64,000 nucleotides of DNA from Idiomarina piscisalsi (GTDB lineage Bacteria; Pseudomonadota; Gammaproteobacteria; Enterobacterales; Alteromonadaceae): the NCBI RefSeq assembly GCF_002211765.1, contig NZ_CP022133.1, forward strand, positions 1,612,001 to 1,676,000. The letters run 5' to 3'. Below the pieces are notes generated by a model that searched no databases, had not been told where the DNA came from, and saw nothing but the letters and a program-made list of their open reading frames with translations. How positions within the stretch are numbered: position 1 is the stretch's first letter; every line of letters starts with the position of its first letter. A program made the translations under genes and the position numbers. Shown here piece after piece: positions 33,596-43,106 of the stretch.

Positions 33596-35849
33596 GAGAC
33601 TCTCCCTGTAGCCTTTCATTAAAATCATCAAAAGGAATCGGCTTGCTAAAATAGAACCCTTGTAAAACATCGCAATTCTGATTTTTTAGCCAGTTCCAGC
33701 TTTCAACGTCTTCCACACCTTCAGCGACAACCTTCAAGCCCAGCTCGTGAGCCAGCTGAATCGTTGAGCGAACGATGGATTGATCCGTTACGCTGCTTAC
33801 CAAAGGCTGGACAAAAGCTCGGTCTATTTTTAATTCAGTGACCGGTAAGCGTCTCATCTGTTCCAGTGAAGAATAACCGGTGCCGTAATCATCAATAGAT
33901 ACCTGATAACCTTTTCCCCTTAACCAGTTTAATCGTTCAATTGCAGCGTCCGGATCACTCACAATCGCACTTTCCGTCACTTCAAGAATCAAGTGTTTAT
34001 TGAGTTCCGGCATTTCCCTCTCCAGCTCATCGATAACAGAGAGAATTTCATCACTCAACAAATCAATAGCAGAGAGGTTAATACTTAAACTAAAATCACC
34101 TCCAGCATTGATGCGCTTTAAGTAAGATACTGACTGCTTAAACACCCATTCTGTCAGCCTTTTTATCAACCCTGACTGTTCAGCCAATGGAATAAACTCG
34201 TCAGGTCCCACAAAGCCGAGCTTTTCGTTGTGCCACCTTAATAAAGCTTCTGCACCTATCGTTTTTCCAGTCTGTGTCTCTATTTTTGGCTGAAGAAGCA
34301 GGGTCAGCTCCTTCTCATCAGCGGCGTACTTCAAATGCTCCAGAATATCGAGCTTACGCAAGTACTGTTCATCAAGTCCCTCGCTGTATAAGAACACGAA
34401 ATCTTGCCGGCGCTTGGCTTCTTGTGCACTCACCTGTGCCCGGCGCAACAAGGTATCGAAGACTCTACCTTGTCGGGGAAATTCCACGGCTCCCGTATTA
34501 AACAGTATCGGATAATCACTTTCTCCGACTTTTACCGGCTTCTCTATAAATGAGCGAAGGCTTTTAATAAGATCGTGGTTAGCGGATAACTTGTCCTCAA
34601 AAACCAAGGCAAATTCATCTCCTCCAATACGGGCAGAAAGACTTTGTTCGCCAAAGTCCATCAGTCGCTGCGCAATTTGTTTTAGCACAAAATCGCCCAC
34701 CTCCTGTCCGAGTGTGTCATTGAGAGTTCTGAATTTGCGGATATTGATGAGCAATAACGTTCCTTCACAACCTTTATTCAATAGTCGCTCTAAGTCCGCC
34801 GCAAACTGAGCCCTGTTCGGTAATCCGGTAAGCTGGTCATGCGTCGCTTGAAAAGATATGCGCCGCTCACGCTCAGACACCGCCCCTTTCATTGACTCAA
34901 AGGTTATAGCTAATTCACCAAATTCATCGGCTCGTTTTTCTAGGTTCAGGTTGCCATAGTCACCTTTTTGCAATTGTTTAGCCGCTTCAGTTAGCCTCGA
35001 CAGCGGTCTTGAAACACTGCGAGCCATTAGTAACGCAACAGCGCCGGCAATCAGTACAGCCACTGCACCAATCAACAACATTTGCCACTGAACCCGGTGA
35101 ACATCGGCCATTGCCTCCTCGAGTGACGACGACAACAGCACATGTACCTGATCGCCTTGGGAGGCTTCAAGCAACGTTTCTTTACCCACTAATGCTTGTT
35201 CTTCAAGCCAGTTACTCAGCGAGCCTTTACGTTTAAGTGCGTTTTGTAAATGAGTCTGAAGCTCCGGCTCAAGACTGGACGCTATCACCTTTTTCGAGGA
35301 TTCCTGCCAGAGGCTGATATCAGCATTCGCTAAATTTTGTAATTCAGCAGCTAAATTAGAGTCAATTTGAAAACCCAAAGTTGCCCATGCAATCAGTTGT
35401 GGCGCCTTTACTGGCACCGTTATCAATTGAAACAGCTCACCGTCAACAATAGCTAATTGCTGACCACGTGAATCGTTAGTCACTTCATTACCGATAGGGT
35501 GAGTTGCAGCTATCTCCTCACCTGCTGGCGTTTGAAGCACCATCAACTCAGTGTTAATTCGTTCCCCGTGATTCACCAATACGGAAACGATAGTGTCTTT
35601 ATCGCCGGTAGCCACCGCTCGCTTAAAACCAAAATCATCAGTCAATACTTGTGCGGCCTGCAGCAACAGTTCACTACGGCTGTTCAAAAGTTCACGGAAA
35701 ACTCGTTCACTCACATTCAGCTCTTGAGCAATAGAGCGTTCGGCCTGTTGCTCTACACTGAAGTTCATTGCGAACAGTGATATTGCTATAGAGCCTGAAA
35801 CAAGCAGTAGGAGAATAACTATCAGTCTGGTACGAAAACGCCGAATCAT
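33588..35849 (-). CDS. Membrane GGDEF-EAL cyclic-di-GMP protein
   Basis: The 753-residue protein has two membrane spans (about 8-28 and 256-276) enclosing a periplasmic sensor domain (30-255). A HAMP linker (about 275-330), a GGDEF domain with intact GGDEF (409-413) and an EAL domain with intact EAL (534-536) and DDYGTGYSSLEQMRRLPVTELKIDR follow. It may both make and break c-di-GMP, or act mainly as one. The periplasmic domain could read a signal from its neighbours, a cupredoxin-like protein upstream (4-base overlap) and an exported globin downstream; that link is inference. Confidence 0.92.
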   Translation of the reverse strand: MIRRFRTRLIVILLLLVSGSIAISLFAMNFSVEQQAERSIAQELNVSERVFRELLNSRSELLLQAAQVLTDDFGFKRAVATGDKDTIVSVLVNHGERINTELMVLQTPAGEEIAATHPIGNEVTNDSRGQQLAIVDGELFQLITVPVKAPQLIAWATLGFQIDSNLAAELQNLANADISLWQESSKKVIASSLEPELQTHLQNALKRKGSLSNWLEEQALVGKETLLEASQGDQVHVLLSSSLEEAMADVHRVQWQMLLIGAVAVLIAGAVALLMARSVSRPLSRLTEAAKQLQKGDYGNLNLEKRADEFGELAITFESMKGAVSERERRISFQATHDQLTGLPNRAQFAADLERLLNKGCEGTLLLINIRKFRTLNDTLGQEVGDFVLKQIAQRLMDFGEQSLSARIGGDEFALVFEDKLSANHDLIKSLRSFIEKPVKVGESDYPILFNTGAVEFPRQGRVFDTLLRRAQVSAQEAKRRQDFVFLYSEGLDEQYLRKLDILEHLKYAADEKELTLLLQPKIETQTGKTIGAEALLRWHNEKLGFVGPDEFIPLAEQSGLIKRLTEWVFKQSVSYLKRINAGGDFSLSINLSAIDLLSDEILSVIDELEREMPELNKHLILEVTESAIVSDPDAAIERLNWLRGKGYQVSIDDYGTGYSSLEQMRRLPVTELKIDRAFVQPLVSSVTDQSIVRSTIQLAHELGLKVVAEGVEDVESWNWLKNQNCDVLQGFYFSKPIPFDDFNERLQGESRD

Positions 35850-36529
35850 AAATTCCCCGTTCGGTTAAAGCGCTGCTCTAAACGAGACTTAGGCTCCTTA
35901 TCGGCCTGTTCCTTCACTACGTCTAACATTAGCGTTTTGCCGTTTACCTTATCTAAAGTGACGTCTTTCGCCGACGTTAAGTCTGAACTCATCAGCGGGT
36001 GCCAGATACGAGCGCTTAACAATGACTCAACGGCTGTATTTAGTTCTAACGTCACCTTACCATTTTCGCCAGTTATCCAGGCGGTTTCGTCCTCGGTAAT
36101 AACAATATGGGCAATCATTTGATCATGGATGTTACAACCCAGCGTCACTAAGCCGGGCTTATTGAAACTCAATGTCGGTTTTTCTTCATTGGCGTACAAC
36201 TTGAGCTCAAAAGGTTTCGGCTTAGAAAACGAATAAACGTGGTGACGAATATTATCGCTATTCGGAAAAGTGACTTCACTTCCCGCTTTTATAACCGTCA
36301 TGAATGGTGTGAACTGGCGATCAACCTGATCAATGATCTTATTTTCGACCTTAAGCTTTGCTTTGTCAGTAACATAAGCGTTATCAACAATGATCACAGC
36401 ATTTGGCAAGGGGCTTCCCTTTTCATCGACAATAGTCAGAGTCAATTCGTCAGCGTTAACCTCCATAACCGTTAGCAAACACACTAAAGTGACCAACAGA
36501 CATTTAAGTGCTCTCAAATGACACTCCAT
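35846..36529 (-). CDS. Exported cupredoxin-like protein (methylamine utilisation-type)
   Basis: The 227-residue protein has a signal peptide (to about residue 26), a carboxypeptidase-regulatory-like beta region (LTIVDEKGSPLPNAVIIVDN) and a plastocyanin-like site. RHHVYSF (H96/H97) and GCNIHDQM (C132, H135, M138) together match a type 1 copper centre. Proteins of this type are often annotated as methylamine utilisation protein, but no methylamine dehydrogenase genes are near. It is probably periplasmic. First gene of the four-gene leftward unit, and its stop overlaps the GGDEF/EAL start by 4 bases. Confidence 0.8.
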   Translation of the reverse strand: MECHLRALKCLLVTLVCLLTVMEVNADELTLTIVDEKGSPLPNAVIIVDNAYVTDKAKLKVENKIIDQVDRQFTPFMTVIKAGSEVTFPNSDNIRHHVYSFSKPKPFELKLYANEEKPTLSFNKPGLVTLGCNIHDQMIAHIVITEDETAWITGENGKVTLELNTAVESLLSARIWHPLMSSDLTSAKDVTLDKVNGKTLMLDVVKEQADKEPKSRLEQRFNRTGNL

Positions 36530-36680
36530 TTTAGATTGATAGCTCTAGATTACCCCACATCACAAATTCCGCAACTTTCTCATCTTCAACAACGTGATCT
36601 TCACCTCAGTCAATTCGTAATGTGTTATACCTATTAAAATGACATTAAACACAAATGCTTTGCCGCAGGAGGTTTTCTTT

Positions 36681-38063
36681 ATGAGTCAAGAGTATCGCAC
36701 CGAAAGCGACAGTATGGGTGAAGTTCAGGTTCCGGAAGAGGCACTTTACGCGGCACAGACACAGCGGGCCGTCGACAACTTCGCGATAAGCGGGCTGACA
36801 ATGCCTGATGATATGATTAAAGCGATTGCCCGCGTAAAAGCCGCCGCCGCCAAAGCAAATGCCCAGGTCGGTAGTTTAGAAGAAACGCAACGAGACGCGA
36901 TTGTTCAGGCGGTCGAGCAAATTATTAACGGCAAGCATAAAGAGCACTTCCCTATTGATATTTTTCAGACAGGGTCTGGCACAAGCTCGAATATGAACGT
37001 CAATGAAGTTATCGCGAATTTGTGTAAACGAAACGGCGTTGATGTTCATCCGAATGACCATGTCAACCAAAGCCAGTCGAGTAACGACGTCATACCCACA
37101 TCCATTCAAGTGGCCAGCGTGTTAGCCATTGAAAAACGCTTACAGCCTGCCATTAAGCATTTAATGGAGGTTATTCGGAGTAAAGCTGTCGAGCTTCGGG
37201 ACGTCGTAAAAACCGGGCGCACCCATTTGATGGATGCCATGCCTATGACGCTAGCGCAGGAGTTAGAAACGTGGGCGGGTCAGCTCAGCCACACCGCTGA
37301 ACAACTGCCACAACTGCTCCAACACAGCCGTATTCTGCCTCAGGGTGGCACAGCAATAGGCACTGGCATTAACGCACCAGAGGGGTTCGCAGAAGCCTTT
37401 GCAAAAGAACTCAGCGACTTTACCGGTACTGAATTTAAGGCATCCCCGAATCCATTTACAGGTATTGCGGGACAAGAATTGAACCTGCAGTTACACGGCC
37501 AATTGAACACCCTGGCAACGACGCTGTTAAAAATGAGCAATGACTTACGCTGGATGAACAGCGGTCCCCTAGCCGGCCTGGGTGAAATTCAGTTAACAGC
37601 ACTTCAACCCGGCAGCAGCATCATGCCCGGTAAGGTGAACCCGGTAATACCGGAAGCCGTCGCTATGGTGGCTGCACAAGTTAACGGCAACCACACCACG
37701 ATTACGACGGCAGCTCAGCAAGGAAACTTTCAGCTTAACGTTATGCTACCGGTTGTGGCCTATAACTTACTGCAGTCGATAGAGATTCTGACAAACAGCT
37801 GTCATGCTTTAGCTGATAAAGCCATTAAGGACTTTGAGGTCAATGAAGATCGCCTTAATGAAGCCTTGGCTAAGAACCCTATTTTAGTGACCGCGCTAAA
37901 CCCTGTTATTGGTTACAGTAAAGCGGCTGAGATAGCGAAGAAGGCTTACCAAAACGGTCGCCCCATTATCGATGTTGCAGACGAAATGACCGATTTAGGT
38001 CGTGAGCGCCTGGAACAATTATTAGACCCTAAAAAGCTAACAGAAGGTGGCGTCAGCCAATAA
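36681..38063 (+). CDS. fumC: Class II fumarate hydratase
   Basis: This enzyme interconverts fumarate and malate in the TCA cycle and is the iron-independent, heat-stable class. From the ATG at 36681 (AGGAGG about 8 bases before; an upstream in-frame ATG at 36639 is disfavoured) the protein has 460 residues. It has the signature GSSIMPGKVNPVIPEA and GRTHLMDAMPMTL, plus IFQTGSGTSSNMNVNEV. The SDR gene follows 20 bases later. Confidence 0.96.
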   Translation: MSQEYRTESDSMGEVQVPEEALYAAQTQRAVDNFAISGLTMPDDMIKAIARVKAAAAKANAQVGSLEETQRDAIVQAVEQIINGKHKEHFPIDIFQTGSGTSSNMNVNEVIANLCKRNGVDVHPNDHVNQSQSSNDVIPTSIQVASVLAIEKRLQPAIKHLMEVIRSKAVELRDVVKTGRTHLMDAMPMTLAQELETWAGQLSHTAEQLPQLLQHSRILPQGGTAIGTGINAPEGFAEAFAKELSDFTGTEFKASPNPFTGIAGQELNLQLHGQLNTLATTLLKMSNDLRWMNSGPLAGLGEIQLTALQPGSSIMPGKVNPVIPEAVAMVAAQVNGNHTTITTAAQQGNFQLNVMLPVVAYNLLQSIEILTNSCHALADKAIKDFEVNEDRLNEALAKNPILVTALNPVIGYSKAAEIAKKAYQNGRPIIDVADEMTDLGRERLEQLLDPKKLTEGGVSQ

Positions 38064-38083
38064 CTGATTAAAGGAGCAGTAGA

Positions 38084-38752
38084 ATGAGTCAACCCCACGT
38101 CGTTATAACGGGCGCAAACAGAGGCATCGGCTTTGAGTTTGCCAAACAGTATGCCGAAAAAGGTTACAAAGTCACTGCCATTTGCCGTAATAACTCTAAG
38201 CAGCTGACCGAATTGGATGTCGACATCATAGAAGGTGTCGATGTTACTAAAGCCTCAGACTTGTTGCGTTTAAAAGAAACATTAGGCGACAAGAAAGTGG
38301 ACATTTTGATTAATAACGCTGGTTTACTGCACAAAGAGGTTTTAGGTGAGCTGGACGCTGGTACCATTCGGGCACAATTTGAGGTCAATGCACTGGCGCC
38401 TTTGCGAGTAACCGAAGCTTTACTGGATAACTTATCAAAAGGCAGCAAAATTGCGTTGATTACCAGCCGGATGGGGTCGATTGCTGATAACGGATCAGGC
38501 AACCGATATGGTTACAGAATGTCTAAAGCTGCGTTAAATGCGGCGGGCAAGTCTCTTTCTATTGATTTGAAAGATAAGGGTATTGCTGTCGCGATACTGC
38601 ATCCAGGCTTCGTCCAGACCGACATGGTCAACCATGCGGGCGATATTCCGGCAGAAACCGCAGCCGAACGACTCATGCAGCGAATCGACGAACTCTCAAT
38701 GGAGTCGACGGGCGAGTTTTATCATAGTAATGGTGACCCTCTCCCATGGTGA
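38084..38752 (+). CDS. Short-chain dehydrogenase/reductase
   Basis: The 222-residue protein is a classical SDR: cofactor motif TGANRGIGFEFAKQY, NNAG (about residue 80), a serine in ITSRMGS and the catalytic YRMSK (about 145-149). The substrate is unknown. AAGGAG precedes the ATG. It is probably co-transcribed with fumC. It resembles C-factor-like SDRs in size and sequence feel, but this is not decisive. Confidence 0.88.
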   Translation: MSQPHVVITGANRGIGFEFAKQYAEKGYKVTAICRNNSKQLTELDVDIIEGVDVTKASDLLRLKETLGDKKVDILINNAGLLHKEVLGELDAGTIRAQFEVNALAPLRVTEALLDNLSKGSKIALITSRMGSIADNGSGNRYGYRMSKAALNAAGKSLSIDLKDKGIAVAILHPGFVQTDMVNHAGDIPAETAAERLMQRIDELSMESTGEFYHSNGDPLPW

Positions 38753-38828
38753 TTTGACGCCTTTTTAATCAAATGACTGTTTTTTTGCACAAACGCGCTG
38801 CTTTATTGCTTTTTTTCTCAAAAATAGG

Positions 38829-38857
38829 TTGACGGGTTGCGGAGCGATTTGCATAAT
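38829..38857 (+). promoter_or_regulatory. Promoter of the tRNA operon
   Basis: TTGACG (38829-38834) and CATAAT (38852-38857) are 17 bases apart, followed by a GC-rich discriminator (ACGCGCCGC), the hallmark of stringently controlled stable-RNA promoters. The first tRNA begins 40 bases after the -10. Confidence 0.85.
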
Positions 38858-38896
38858 ACGCGCCGCACTCACAGAGAGCGGAAAGTTAAAAAAGTT

Positions 38897-38973
38897 GGCT
38901 ACGTAGCTCAGCTGGTTAGAGCACAGCACTCATAATGCTGGGGTCGCAAGTTCGAATCTCGCCGTAGCCACCA
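38897..38973 (+). tRNA. tRNA-Met (CAT)
   Basis: This is a 77-nt cloverleaf with acceptor GGCTACG/CGTAGCC, anticodon loop CTCATAA (CAT), TTCGAAT T-loop and encoded CCA. The G1-C72 pair marks it as an elongator-type tRNA. It is the first of five tRNAs; the order Met-Leu-Gln-Gln matches the E. coli metT operon. Confidence 0.95.
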
Positions 38974-38990
38974 ACTTAACTGAGAAATGT

Positions 38991-39075
38991 GCGGACGTGG
39001 TGGAATTGGTAGACACGCTGGATTTAGGTTCCAGTGCCTCACGGCGTGAGAGTTCAAGTCTCTCCGTCCGCACCA
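38991..39075 (+). tRNA. tRNA-Leu (TAG)
   Basis: This is an 85-nt class II tRNA with a long variable arm. It has acceptor GCGGACG/CGTCCGC, anticodon loop TTTAGGT (TAG, reads CUN) and encoded CCA. Confidence 0.95.
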
Positions 39076-39099
39076 ACTCTCTCTCAGGGTAGCTAAAAT

Positions 39100-39174
39100 T
39101 GGGGCATAGCCAAGCGGTAAGGCAGCGGGTTTTGATCCCGCGATTCCCAGGTTCGATCCCTGGTGCCCCAGCCA
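39100..39174 (+). tRNA. tRNA-Gln (TTG), copy 1
   Basis: This is a 75-nt cloverleaf with acceptor TGGGGCA/TGCCCCA, anticodon loop TTTTGAT (TTG) and encoded CCA. The second copy at 39218 is identical. Confidence 0.95.
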
Positions 39175-39217
39175 TTAGCTTCTTTAATTTATTTTGTGAT
39201 TGCTGTCCTTAGTTGGA

Positions 39218-39292
39218 TGGGGCATAGCCAAGCGGTAAGGCAGCGGGTTTTGATCCCGCGATTCCCAGGTTCGATCCCTGGTGCCCCAGCCA
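39218..39292 (+). tRNA. tRNA-Gln (TTG), copy 2
   Basis: An identical repeat of the tRNA at 39100-39174, separated from it by a 43-base spacer of unrelated sequence. It is a recent or homogenised tandem duplication. Confidence 0.95.
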
Positions 39293-39306
39293 TACTAACT
39301 ACTGTT

Positions 39307-39393
39307 GCGGTGGTGGCGGAATTGGTAGACGCGCTAGCTTCAGGTGCTAGTGTCCGAAAGGACGTGAGGGTTCAAGTCCCTCCCTCCGCACCA
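39307..39393 (+). tRNA. tRNA-Leu (CAG)
   Basis: This is an 87-nt class II tRNA with anticodon loop TTCAGGT (CAG) and encoded CCA. The acceptor stem has a T-T mismatch at 5-68, comparable to the A-C mismatch of E. coli tRNA-Leu(CAG). It is the last tRNA of the operon. Confidence 0.94.
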
Positions 39394-39404
39394 CAACAGA
39401 CAAT

Positions 39405-39427
39405 GGCCACCTCAGGGTGGTTTTTTT
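39405..39427 (+). terminator. Intrinsic terminator of the tRNA operon
   Basis: CCACC (39407-39411) pairs with GGTGG (39416-39420) around a short loop, followed by seven T. It lies 12 bases after the last tRNA. Confidence 0.85.
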
Positions 39428-39443
39428 GTGCCCGTTTCCCGAG

Positions 39444-40589
39444 TTATTCTATTTCCCCAATGGCCTGCTTTATTAAGAAGTGCTTCAATATCGGAGCTCT
39501 GGCGGCACTCAAGGAGGCGTCAGCCAATAGACGAGCTATCGGATTGCTGCTGCGCCAGCTTATTTGAAGCGCATCCATTAACCGCATCATTTTAGCGTTC
39601 TCAAATTTTCGTTGTTTTTCGTATGCGTTAAGCGCTGGAGTCACTGGCTTGTTTGATAATTCGTTGAGCAAGCAACGAATATCGGCGAAGCCAAGATTAA
39701 CGCCCTGCCCTGCCATCGGGTGAATGCTATGCGCGGAGTCTCCGAGTAACGCAACGCAGCCATATGAACAATAAGTTAATGCATGCTTTCGCTGCAACGG
39801 AAAGCTCGCGGCTTTTATCAACTGAAATGGTCCTATATGGGGCTCAAACAACTGTGTCAAATGAGTTTGCAGCGCGGCTTTATCATGCTGAAGCGAGCGA
39901 ATATCGGCTCTTTTGTCATAATCAATAAGGCAAGCTTTATTGTTAGACAGTGGCAGTAATGCGTAAGGTCCCTGTGGTCTGAAAACTTCCCAAGTCTCGG
40001 AAGCAACAGGCTGTTCAAGCTCAACATTAGCCAGCAAACAGCGTTGATCGTAATCCCAGCCACGGTAAGCAGTGTGGGTCAACTGAGCAATAATGGAATT
40101 CGCACCGTCACATCCCAGCAAGACATCGAAGCTGCACCGCTCACCATGAGTGAGTTCGACGGTTCTGTCATGAGTATTCAAGGAGTTAATACGCTGCTCT
40201 GTCACAAGTTCGACATTTTCATAGTCTCGCAGACACTGCCAAAGTGCTGTTTGCAACGCGTTATTTTCTACCATCACTCCCAGTGACGCTTGGTCAACTT
40301 CACTGGCATCAAATGTCAGGCTTTTTCCTGACTGAGTGGTTACCGTTAACCGCTGGTAGTCTCTTACTTTGCTGTGAGCAATGACCTCATTAACCCCCAG
40401 TGAGCGTAACCACTGCCAGTTGGCTAAGTTTACGGACGAAATTCTGAGATCCCAATCATTGGTTTGACCCTCGAGCTTTGGTGGATGACTTTCAAATAAT
40501 TTGACGTAAGCCCCGGCTTTCGCAAATGCCAGCGCCGACGCAGCACCGACCATGCCACCGCCATTTATGACAACCGTTAAATCTCGCAT
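39444..40589 (-). CDS. ubiF: FAD-dependent ubiquinone hydroxylase, UbiF-like
   Basis: This is a 381-residue aromatic-ring monooxygenase of the UbiH/UbiF family, with the FAD motif INGGGMVGAASALAFAKAG, SLGVMVENNALQ, GCDGANS and LLGDSAHSIHPMAGQGVNLGF. E. coli UbiF hydroxylates 3-demethoxyubiquinol and likewise sits between a Met-Leu-Gln tRNA operon and miaB, which supports the UbiF call over UbiH or UbiI. It is transcribed toward the tRNA operon; start ATG at 40589. Confidence 0.85.
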   Translation of the reverse strand: MRDLTVVINGGGMVGAASALAFAKAGAYVKLFESHPPKLEGQTNDWDLRISSVNLANWQWLRSLGVNEVIAHSKVRDYQRLTVTTQSGKSLTFDASEVDQASLGVMVENNALQTALWQCLRDYENVELVTEQRINSLNTHDRTVELTHGERCSFDVLLGCDGANSIIAQLTHTAYRGWDYDQRCLLANVELEQPVASETWEVFRPQGPYALLPLSNNKACLIDYDKRADIRSLQHDKAALQTHLTQLFEPHIGPFQLIKAASFPLQRKHALTYCSYGCVALLGDSAHSIHPMAGQGVNLGFADIRCLLNELSNKPVTPALNAYEKQRKFENAKMMRLMDALQISWRSSNPIARLLADASLSAARAPILKHFLIKQAIGEIE

Positions 40590-40705
40590 AGAACCTGAAT
40601 TGCCTGTAAGTATAAGTTCTCTATAAATAACACATTTCCGGTCTTATTTCCGTTATCATAGTCATATTCATCAGTGTAAATGCCACATTTTTTAAGAGCA
40701 CCTCA

Positions 40706-41575
40706 ATGGCAACGACAGACACCTCACAAAAAGCCGTTATTCTCGCCTCGTTTTTAATTTTAAGCGCAGAGGCGAGCTTTGCCGGTGTCAGTGCTTTGGT
40801 AAAATTCATCAGCCAAGACCAACCCTTTGAACAACTGGTGTTTTTTAGAAACCTAACCGCATTTTTAGTATTGCTGCCCTGGCTATGGCGAAAAGGACCT
40901 GGGTCGCTCAAAACAACCCGTTTAGGTTTGCATCTGATTCGCGCCGCTGCCGGCATTACCGCCATGTACTTGTTTTTCTTTGCCATAGCCAGTATCCCGT
41001 TGGCTCAGGCAACACTGGTGCTACTTTTATCGCCCTTTTTAATACCAATCATTGGCTGGCTTTGGTTAAAAGACTACGTCGCCCGCCAAACTTGGCTGGC
41101 CATTGCCCTCGGTTTTGTCGGCGTCTTTATCTTCCTCGACCCGATGAACAGTGAACTCTCTCCGGTTATTGCTGTTGCGTTTTTGGCGGCTGCCTTGGCC
41201 GCTTTTACCAAAACAGTGATACGGCGTATGTCGAGCACCGAGTCAACCAGCAAAATTGTTTTCTACTTCAGTACGTTAGCAACCATTGCCTCTGGTGTGC
41301 CATTGCTTTGGTTATGGGAGCCCATTCCCAGTCATCATTGGCTTGGCGTTTTCGCACTTGGTCTACTTGCCGTTTACGGTCAACTGGCGATGACAAAAGC
41401 GTTTTCTATAGCGCCTCCCGCAAAAGTCGGCGTCTTCACTTACAGTTCGGTTATTTTCGCCGCCTTGCTGGGCTTTTGGTTATTTGATGAAGCACTTGCA
41501 TGGCATATGCTCTGGGGCGCACTGATTATATTTGTGGCGGGCTATTTTGCGATACGTTCACGTCGTAAGAGCTAA
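40706..41575 (+). CDS. EamA/DMT-family membrane transporter
   Basis: This 289-residue protein has ten predicted membrane spans arranged as two EamA repeats (about 10-140 and 155-285), including FFRNLTAFLVLLPWL and PLAQATLVLLLSPFLIPIIGWL. Members export metabolites or drugs. The substrate is not predictable. It is divergent from ubiF and 80 bases upstream of miaB. Confidence 0.88.
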   Translation: MATTDTSQKAVILASFLILSAEASFAGVSALVKFISQDQPFEQLVFFRNLTAFLVLLPWLWRKGPGSLKTTRLGLHLIRAAAGITAMYLFFFAIASIPLAQATLVLLLSPFLIPIIGWLWLKDYVARQTWLAIALGFVGVFIFLDPMNSELSPVIAVAFLAAALAAFTKTVIRRMSSTESTSKIVFYFSTLATIASGVPLLWLWEPIPSHHWLGVFALGLLAVYGQLAMTKAFSIAPPAKVGVFTYSSVIFAALLGFWLFDEALAWHMLWGALIIFVAGYFAIRSRRKS

Positions 41576-41655
41576 CAAATTCGTGTTTGGCAATTTGCCC
41601 CAATAAACGATAAAATATGCGGTCTTAATTAGAACCTATCAACCATCGAGTAGTC

Positions 41656-43095
41656 ATGAGCAAGAAGTTATATATCAAAACATGGGGTTGTCAGATGAAC
41701 GAGTATGATTCAGCGAAAATGGCTGATCTACTTAAGTCGACACACGGGTACGACGTTGCAGAAGAAGCTGAAGACGCTGATCTGATCCTGTTGAACACCT
41801 GCTCCATTCGCGAAAAGGCTCAGGAAAAGGTTTTTCACCAGTTAGGTCGCTGGAAAAACCTGAAGCAGAAAAAACCAGACTTGCTCATTGGCGTTGGCGG
41901 CTGTGTGGCGTCTCAGGAAGGCGACGAAATTCGCTCTCGCGCCCCCTTTGTCGATATTATATTTGGGCCGCAAACATTGCACCGTTTACCAGAAATGGTT
42001 AACCAGGTCAGCGAAACCCATGCGCCAATGGTTGATGTGTCGTTCCCTGAAATTGAAAAATTCGACCGTTTACCGGAGCCCAAAGCAGACGGCGCTAGCG
42101 CGTTCGTTTCGATTATGGAAGGCTGCAGCAAATACTGCTCGTTCTGCGTGGTTCCCTACACTCGTGGTGAAGAAGTCAGCCGCCCTGTTGACGATGTCAT
42201 TTATGAAATCGCTCAGCTGGCAGATCAAGGCGTACGCGAAGTTAACTTATTAGGTCAGAATGTAAACGCGTATTTGGGCGAACACTTTGACGGTACTCAG
42301 TGTCGCTTTGCTGAACTGCTGCACTTAGTCGCCGCTATCGATGGTATTGATCGTATTCGATACACCACGTCGCACCCAGTCGAGTTTACTGACGATATTA
42401 TTGAAGCCTATACAACCATCCCAGAGCTAGTGAGTCATCTGCACTTACCGGTACAGAGCGGCTCTGATCGCGTACTGACAATGATGAAACGCGGTCATAC
42501 TGCGCTTGAGTACAAGTCCAAAATGCGAGCGTTGAAGAAAGCACGTCCGGACATTGCTTTGTCATCGGATTTTATTATCGGCTTCCCGGGGGAGTCCGAT
42601 GCTGATTTTCAAGCAACCATGGATTTGATCCAAAGCGTTGATTTTGACATGAGTTTCAGCTTTATTTATAGCGCACGTCCGGGAACTCCGGCCGCCGACT
42701 TGCCTGATGACGTTTCCGAGGAAACCAAAAAGCAACGCTTACAAATTTTGCAGCAACGCTTGAACCAGCAGTCGATGGCGCATGCACGACGTATGTTGGA
42801 TACTGAGCAAAGAATATTAGTGACAGGACCATCGAAAAAGAACCCAATGGAGCTGTCTGGAAGAACAGAAAACAACCGGGTTGTAAATTTTGTTGGACAA
42901 CCCCATATGATAGGTCAGTTCGTTGATGTTCGTATTACGGAAGTGTTACCGAACAGTCTTCGCGGCGACCTTATCCGTGAAGAACAAGACATGGGGCTGC
43001 GTGTCGACACCGCCCCAGAAACGATTTTACAAAGAGGCAAAGTCAACGAACCTGACGAATTAGGTGTTGTAAAAATGCCTCCACAAGCGAGTTAA
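41656..43095 (+). CDS. miaB: tRNA-2-methylthio-N6-isopentenyladenosine methylthiotransferase MiaB
   Basis: This radical SAM enzyme adds the methylthio group to i6A37 of tRNAs. The 479-residue protein has the N-terminal UPF0004 domain with cysteines in [23 protein letters not shown] and GGCVASQEG, the SAM cluster [18 protein letters not shown] and a C-terminal TRAM domain (about 380-445). Same place as in E. coli, ahead of ybeZ. Confidence 0.97.
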   Translation: MSKKLYIKTWGCQMNEYDSAKMADLLKSTHGYDVAEEAEDADLILLNTCSIREKAQEKVFHQLGRWKNLKQKKPDLLIGVGGCVASQEGDEIRSRAPFVDIIFGPQTLHRLPEMVNQVSETHAPMVDVSFPEIEKFDRLPEPKADGASAFVSIMEGCSKYCSFCVVPYTRGEEVSRPVDDVIYEIAQLADQGVREVNLLGQNVNAYLGEHFDGTQCRFAELLHLVAAIDGIDRIRYTTSHPVEFTDDIIEAYTTIPELVSHLHLPVQSGSDRVLTMMKRGHTALEYKSKMRALKKARPDIALSSDFIIGFPGESDADFQATMDLIQSVDFDMSFSFIYSARPGTPAADLPDDVSEETKKQRLQILQQRLNQQSMAHARRMLDTEQRILVTGPSKKNPMELSGRTENNRVVNFVGQPHMIGQFVDVRITEVLPNSLRGDLIREEQDMGLRVDTAPETILQRGKVNEPDELGVVKMPPQAS

Positions 43096-43106
43096 AGAGG
43101 AATCGA

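Noticed and set aside
35846..36529. Methylamine dehydrogenase pathway
   Set aside because: Only the cupredoxin-like protein recalls the methylamine utilisation label; no dehydrogenase or maturation genes are nearby.
38930..39175. Open frames across the tRNA cluster on both strands
   Set aside because: They translate tRNA sequence and have no independent support.
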